8,104 nucleotides of DNA, taken from Parcubacteria group bacterium CG11_big_fil_rev_8_21_14_0_20_39_14. GTDB taxonomy: Bacteria; Patescibacteriota; Minisyncoccia; Minisyncoccales; GCA-002787255. Shown piece by piece: positions 5,793 to 8,104 of this stretch. A program made the translations under genes and the position numbers. The notes beneath the pieces are model-generated. The model was not told the origin of the DNA. It did not search any database and saw only the letters and a program-made list of their open reading frames with translations. Where the stretch lies: assembly GCA_002787255.1 (NCBI GenBank), contig PCWD01000004.1, positions 16,954 through 25,057 of the forward strand. Reading direction: 5' to 3'. The stretch's first letter is position 1. Every line of letters begins with the position of its first letter.

Positions 5793-5825
5793 TTCTTCCT
5801 CCTTTTGTCAAAGAATTTCAAGAAT

Positions 5826-5854
5826 ATCTTATCAAACCTTTTAGGAAAAGTCAA
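5826..5854 (-). promoter_or_regulatory. Sigma-70-type promoter for the M16 gene
   Basis: On the minus strand, TTGACT (5854-5849, 5/6) is exactly 17 nt from TAAGAT (5831-5826, 4/6). Transcription would start near 5819, leaving a short leader with the AGGAGG site before the ATG at 5792. A promoter this good argues that the M16 locus is still expressed. Confidence 0.6.
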
Positions 5855-5916
5855 GGGGTAGCCCTGACATAACCCGCTCAATGGCCCAATGACCCGGTGG
5901 CAGACTGACAATGAAT

Positions 5917-5941
5917 TACCGCGCCGCAGAGCGGCGCGGTA
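5917..5941. repeat. 11-bp GC-rich perfect hairpin between rtcB and M16
   Basis: ACCGCGCCGC (5918-5927) and GCGGCGCGGT (5931-5940) pair perfectly around a 3-nt AGA loop, extended by one T-A pair to 5917-5941. It is strikingly GC-rich for this AT-rich DNA. It lies 53 nt after the rtcB stop, yet neither side has a T-tract, so it is not a standard intrinsic terminator. It could be an mRNA 3' end stabiliser or a mobile palindrome. The adjacent 5855-5916 stretch is also more GC-rich than its surroundings. Confidence 0.6.
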
Positions 5942-5993
5942 TCCATTATTTATACTGCCCCAGCCAAGAAAACTCGCCAAGGGTTCTTTTTTG

Positions 5994-7433
5994 CTATTCT
6001 CCTTTTATAACCGCTAAAGGAAAAAGCCTGGCAACTATTTTTGAAAGGCCGGCCTTATGGACAACCTCAACAACATCGTCAATGTTCTTGTAAGCCAGGG
6101 GGGCTTCCTCGGCAATTCCTTTTAGGGAGCGGCATTTTACAATAATTCCCTGAGATGCTAAATTTCTTACCACGGCCTCGCCGGAAATTCGCCTCATAGC
6201 GGCATGCCGCGACATTGTTCGGCCAGCCCCGTGACAAACCGTATGCCAGGCTTCTTTTGATTTTTCCGTTCCGGACAGAACATAGGAAGCAGTTCCCATT
6301 GAACCAGGGATTAAAACCGGCTGACCAACCGAGCGATAAATTTCGGGAATTTCCGCCAGGCCCGGCGGAAAAGCTCTGGTTGCTCCTTTGCGATGAACGC
6401 ACAATTTTATTTTTTGACCATCAACTTCATGTTCTTCAATTTTGGCAATATTGTGAGCCACATCATAAAGCAGTTTAAGGTTTTCTTTTTCTCCCAAAAC
6501 TGATTTCCAGGCTTTTCTGATATAATGAGCAATCATATGACGATTGGACCAGGCATAATTGCAAGCAGCGCACATTGCTTTAAAAAATCTCTGTCCTTCA
6601 GGAGAATTAAAAGGAACGCAGGCTAATTCTCTATCCGGTAATTTTATTCCATATTTTGGCATGGCCCCCATTACTGTTTTTAAATAGTCAGTGCAGTTTT
6701 GATGGCCAAGCCCCCTTGAGCCAGTATGAATCATTACCACAATTTGCTCTTTGAATAATCCAAAAACTTTAGCCGCCTCTTCATCAAAAATTTCTTCTAC
6801 TTTTTGAAGTTCGCAGAAATGGTTGCCCGAGCCAAGAGTTCCAACCTGGTCAGTTCCTCTGTTTTTGGCCCGCTCGGAAACACAAGAAGCATCTGCTTCT
6901 TCCATTTTTCCCCTTTCTTCGCAATTCTCAATATCTTCTTTTTCTCCATATCCTTGTTCAACTAATTTTGGAACCCCCCCTTCTAAAATTTTATTAATTT
7001 GTCCAATTGACAATTTAATTTGTCTTCCCTTTCCCAAACCCGAAGGAACTTCTTTTTGAATCTCATCGGCTAATTTTTCTAAATGGGGCTTGATTTCATT
7101 TTCAGTATATTCGGATTTTAATAATCTGACTCCGCAATTTTGGTCAAAACCGATTCCGCCGGGAGAAATTACGCCATCCGGGAATTTAGTGGCAGCCACT
7201 CCTCCTATGCAAAATCCGTAACCCTCATGGGTGTCAGGCATAGATAGGGCATACTTTACTATGCCCGGCAAAGTTGTGGTATTCACCAACTGCTCAAGAG
7301 ATTTGTCCCGAAAAACATCTTTTAGCAAATTTTCGGAGACATAAATTCGGGCCGGAACCCGCATATCCGACCGAAAACTCCTGGGTATCTCCCACAAGTA
7401 ATCATTTATTTTTTGAAAATCTTTTTTTTGCAT
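5994..7433 (-). CDS. rtcB: RNA-splicing/repair ligase RtcB
   Basis: RtcB joins RNA ends carrying 2',3'-cyclic phosphate or 3'-phosphate to 5'-OH ends, using GTP and Mn2+. It serves tRNA splicing or RNA repair. The 479-residue length matches the family (about 480). The metal and guanylylation residues are all visible: Asp97 and Cys100 in FDQNCGVRLL, His205 in GSGNHF, His236 in HTGSRGLGH, His327 in DVAHNIAK, and the GMP-accepting His401 in CHGAGR. The guanine-pocket motif HRKGATRAFPPG is at 347-358. DQNCG replaces the commoner DINCG. No archease gene is in the window. The ATG at 7433 fits the family N-terminus but has no Shine-Dalgarno site. A TACAAT -10-like hexamer is at 7471-7466 with a poor -35. 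It is divergent from the small membrane genes and ends in TAG. Confidence 0.96.
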   Translation of the reverse strand: MQKKDFQKINDYLWEIPRSFRSDMRVPARIYVSENLLKDVFRDKSLEQLVNTTTLPGIVKYALSMPDTHEGYGFCIGGVAATKFPDGVISPGGIGFDQNCGVRLLKSEYTENEIKPHLEKLADEIQKEVPSGLGKGRQIKLSIGQINKILEGGVPKLVEQGYGEKEDIENCEERGKMEEADASCVSERAKNRGTDQVGTLGSGNHFCELQKVEEIFDEEAAKVFGLFKEQIVVMIHTGSRGLGHQNCTDYLKTVMGAMPKYGIKLPDRELACVPFNSPEGQRFFKAMCAACNYAWSNRHMIAHYIRKAWKSVLGEKENLKLLYDVAHNIAKIEEHEVDGQKIKLCVHRKGATRAFPPGLAEIPEIYRSVGQPVLIPGSMGTASYVLSGTEKSKEAWHTVCHGAGRTMSRHAAMRRISGEAVVRNLASQGIIVKCRSLKGIAEEAPLAYKNIDDVVEVVHKAGLSKIVARLFPLAVIKGE

Positions 7434-7441
7434 TTAATTTA

Positions 7442-7480
7442 AAGCCCTGCCCCCACACCAATAAAATTGTAGCGGGGCTT
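7442..7480. promoter_or_regulatory. Inverted repeat in the divergent rtcB/membrane-gene control region
   Basis: AAGCCCTGC (7442-7450) pairs with GCGGGGCTT (7472-7480): 9 bp with one T-G wobble and a 21-nt loop. Its right arm overlaps the first two bases of the plus-strand -35 box (7479-7484). Its left arm ends 9 nt before the rtcB ATG. This placement suits an operator or a leader hairpin acting on one or both genes, by inference. Confidence 0.45.
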
Positions 7481-7507
7481 GACAAAAATTTAATTTGGGT
7501 GTATAAT
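7479..7507 (+). promoter_or_regulatory. Consensus sigma-70 promoter for the membrane-protein pair
   Basis: TTGACA (7479-7484), a 17-nt spacer and TATAAT (7502-7507) form a perfect consensus promoter. Transcription should begin near 7514. The leader is about 35 nt and contains the ribosome binding site AAGGAGGA (7533-7540). This is the strongest promoter in the window, which suggests abundant expression of two tiny proteins. Confidence 0.88.
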
Positions 7508-7549
7508 ATATTTATGGAACCTTGAAAATTTAAAGGAGGACAGTAAAAA

Positions 7550-7735
7550 GTGAAAACCGGAATGGTAATTTTAATGGTTTTTGGGTCGCTTTACTTCCTA
7601 TCCGGCATAGTGAGTTTAATAGGTATCACCTCGCCTTTGACGTTTTTTATCTACTGGATTGTGGCTGGGGTTTGCTTCTGGGGCGCGAAAAAACTGAATA
7701 ATGAAATCAAGAAAAAAAGAGGTGAAAAGAAATGA
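7550..7735 (+). CDS. Small membrane protein (61 aa), unknown function
   Basis: I do not recognise this protein. It has two hydrophobic segments (about residues 5-25 and 29-46) joined by a short turn. The C-terminal tail is strongly basic (47-61, Lys/Arg-rich), which by the positive-inside rule should lie in the cytoplasm with both ends inside. The start is GTG at 7550, supported by AAGGAGGA at 7533-7540, with about 10 nt after GGAGG. An ATG four codons later would be much too far from that site. The last codon overlaps the next gene by ATGA (7732-7735), a sign of translational coupling. The perfect promoter upstream and the coupled partner argue that it is a real gene despite its size. A small hydrophobic toxin, a membrane-stress protein or an envelope assembly subunit are all possible; nothing in the sequence decides. 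Confidence 0.75.
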   Translation: MKTGMVILMVFGSLYFLSGIVSLIGITSPLTFFIYWIVAGVCFWGAKKLNNEIKKKRGEKK

Positions 7736-7977
7736 AGATTGTCCAGATTAAGAATCGACCGGTTCGGGCCCTGGTAAGCTTTGTCAGCATACTGGCTATG
7801 ATTGCGGCAGTGGCTGCCCTAACTTACTTAATTGGCGTAATTTCACCAATAGCAGGATGGCTTTCATACGGAGAGCCTGACACGGCAGGTATTTTCGGTG
7901 GAGGTTTTCTGCTTCTATGTGGCTTAACTTTATTCGTGTTGATAAGCTGGGCGGTAAGTGAATGCCACTGGTTTTGA
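7732..7977 (+). CDS. Small membrane protein (81 aa), unknown function
   Basis: I do not recognise this protein. It starts with a short basic stretch (KIVQIKNRPVR). Two hydrophobic segments follow (about 13-42 and 52-74), linked by an acidic turn, YGEPDTAG. It ends in SECHWF. A two-span hairpin with both ends in the cytoplasm is likely. The ATG at 7732 overlaps the previous stop by 4 nt, and its own GAGGTG (7719-7724) lies 7 nt upstream, so the start is well supported. It forms a two-gene operon with the 61-residue membrane protein, probably as partners in one complex. The Cys residues (63 and 78) and the terminal CHW could bind metal, but a single such cluster is weak evidence. No clear terminator follows immediately. 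Confidence 0.72.
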   Translation: MKIVQIKNRPVRALVSFVSILAMIAAVAALTYLIGVISPIAGWLSYGEPDTAGIFGGGFLLLCGLTLFVLISWAVSECHWF

Positions 7978-8009
7978 GGGATTTCAAATGTCGTTGAACG
8001 TTAAAGATA

Positions 8010-8088
8010 GCGCGTAATAATTTTCGCGTGGGTTTTACGTAGGCGGCTTCGCCGAACTTTATATTGCCACAAAGCTTTGCAGCCGCCT
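8010..8088. repeat. Hairpins downstream of the membrane-protein operon
   Basis: A weak stem GCGCG/CGCGT (8010-8014 with 8025-8029) is followed by GGGTTTT and may serve as a poor terminator. Next, AGGCGGCT (8041-8048) pairs perfectly with AGCCGCCT (8081-8088) over a 32-nt loop, and the 5' arm can alternatively fold as GGCG-GCTT-CGCC. GC-rich palindromic matter in AT-rich DNA suggests a repeat element. The rest, 7978-8104, shows no gene; a 9-codon frame from 7989 is not credible. Confidence 0.4.
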
Positions 8089-8104
8089 TGTTTCGCGCCC
8101 CGGT

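Noticed and set aside
5789..5980. 63-codon minus-strand frame between rtcB and M16
   Set aside because: It runs through the GC-rich hairpin and the M16 promoter and ribosome binding site. No homology is recognised.
1..8104. CRISPR array, tRNA or rRNA genes
   Set aside because: No regularly spaced repeats, cloverleaf with CCA-type acceptor or rRNA signature was seen on either strand by eye.

Overview
The window reads as an accessory-light stretch of a small bacterial genome. I infer a candidate-phyla-radiation (Patescibacteria-like) host, with moderate confidence. The reasons are AT-rich DNA, short stand-alone housekeeping genes, no complete biosynthetic operon, and intergenic spaces filled with AT-rich inverted repeats and short dispersed motifs. 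The genetic code looks standard: TGA, TAG and TAA all end genes here. No tRNA, rRNA, CRISPR array or transposase was seen.

Six of the eight genes lie on the minus strand, given here in transcription order. RtcB RNA ligase (7433-5994) is followed by a zinc protease of the M16 family. That protease is split by one in-frame amber codon into an N-terminal part (5792-5343) and a C-terminal part (5333-4524). Next come a small site-2 (M50) membrane protease (4251-3514) with its own terminator, a stand-alone TrpB2-type tryptophan synthase beta-like enzyme (3261-1960), a YjbQ/UPF0047 protein (1891-1421), and an unrecognised coiled-coil/proline-rich protein (1085-246) followed by two terminators. Large gaps and separate promoter-like sites suggest that most of these are transcribed singly. 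The exception is trpB2-yjbQ (69 nt apart), which is probably one unit.

On the plus strand, divergent from rtcB, a near-consensus sigma-70 promoter (7479-7507) drives two tiny membrane proteins (7550-7735 and 7732-7977) with a 4-nt ATGA overlap. An inverted repeat abuts the -35 box of this promoter and also lies just upstream of the rtcB start.

There is no obvious pathway linking the genes: RNA repair, proteolysis, indole/serine chemistry and a thiamin-phosphate-synthase-like protein sit side by side. The points most worth a second look are the amber-interrupted M16 gene, the 193-bp element with 11-bp terminal inverted repeats upstream of trpB2, the unknown two-gene membrane cassette, the unknown proline-rich protein with its roughly 250-nt leader, and several strong hairpins of unknown role.
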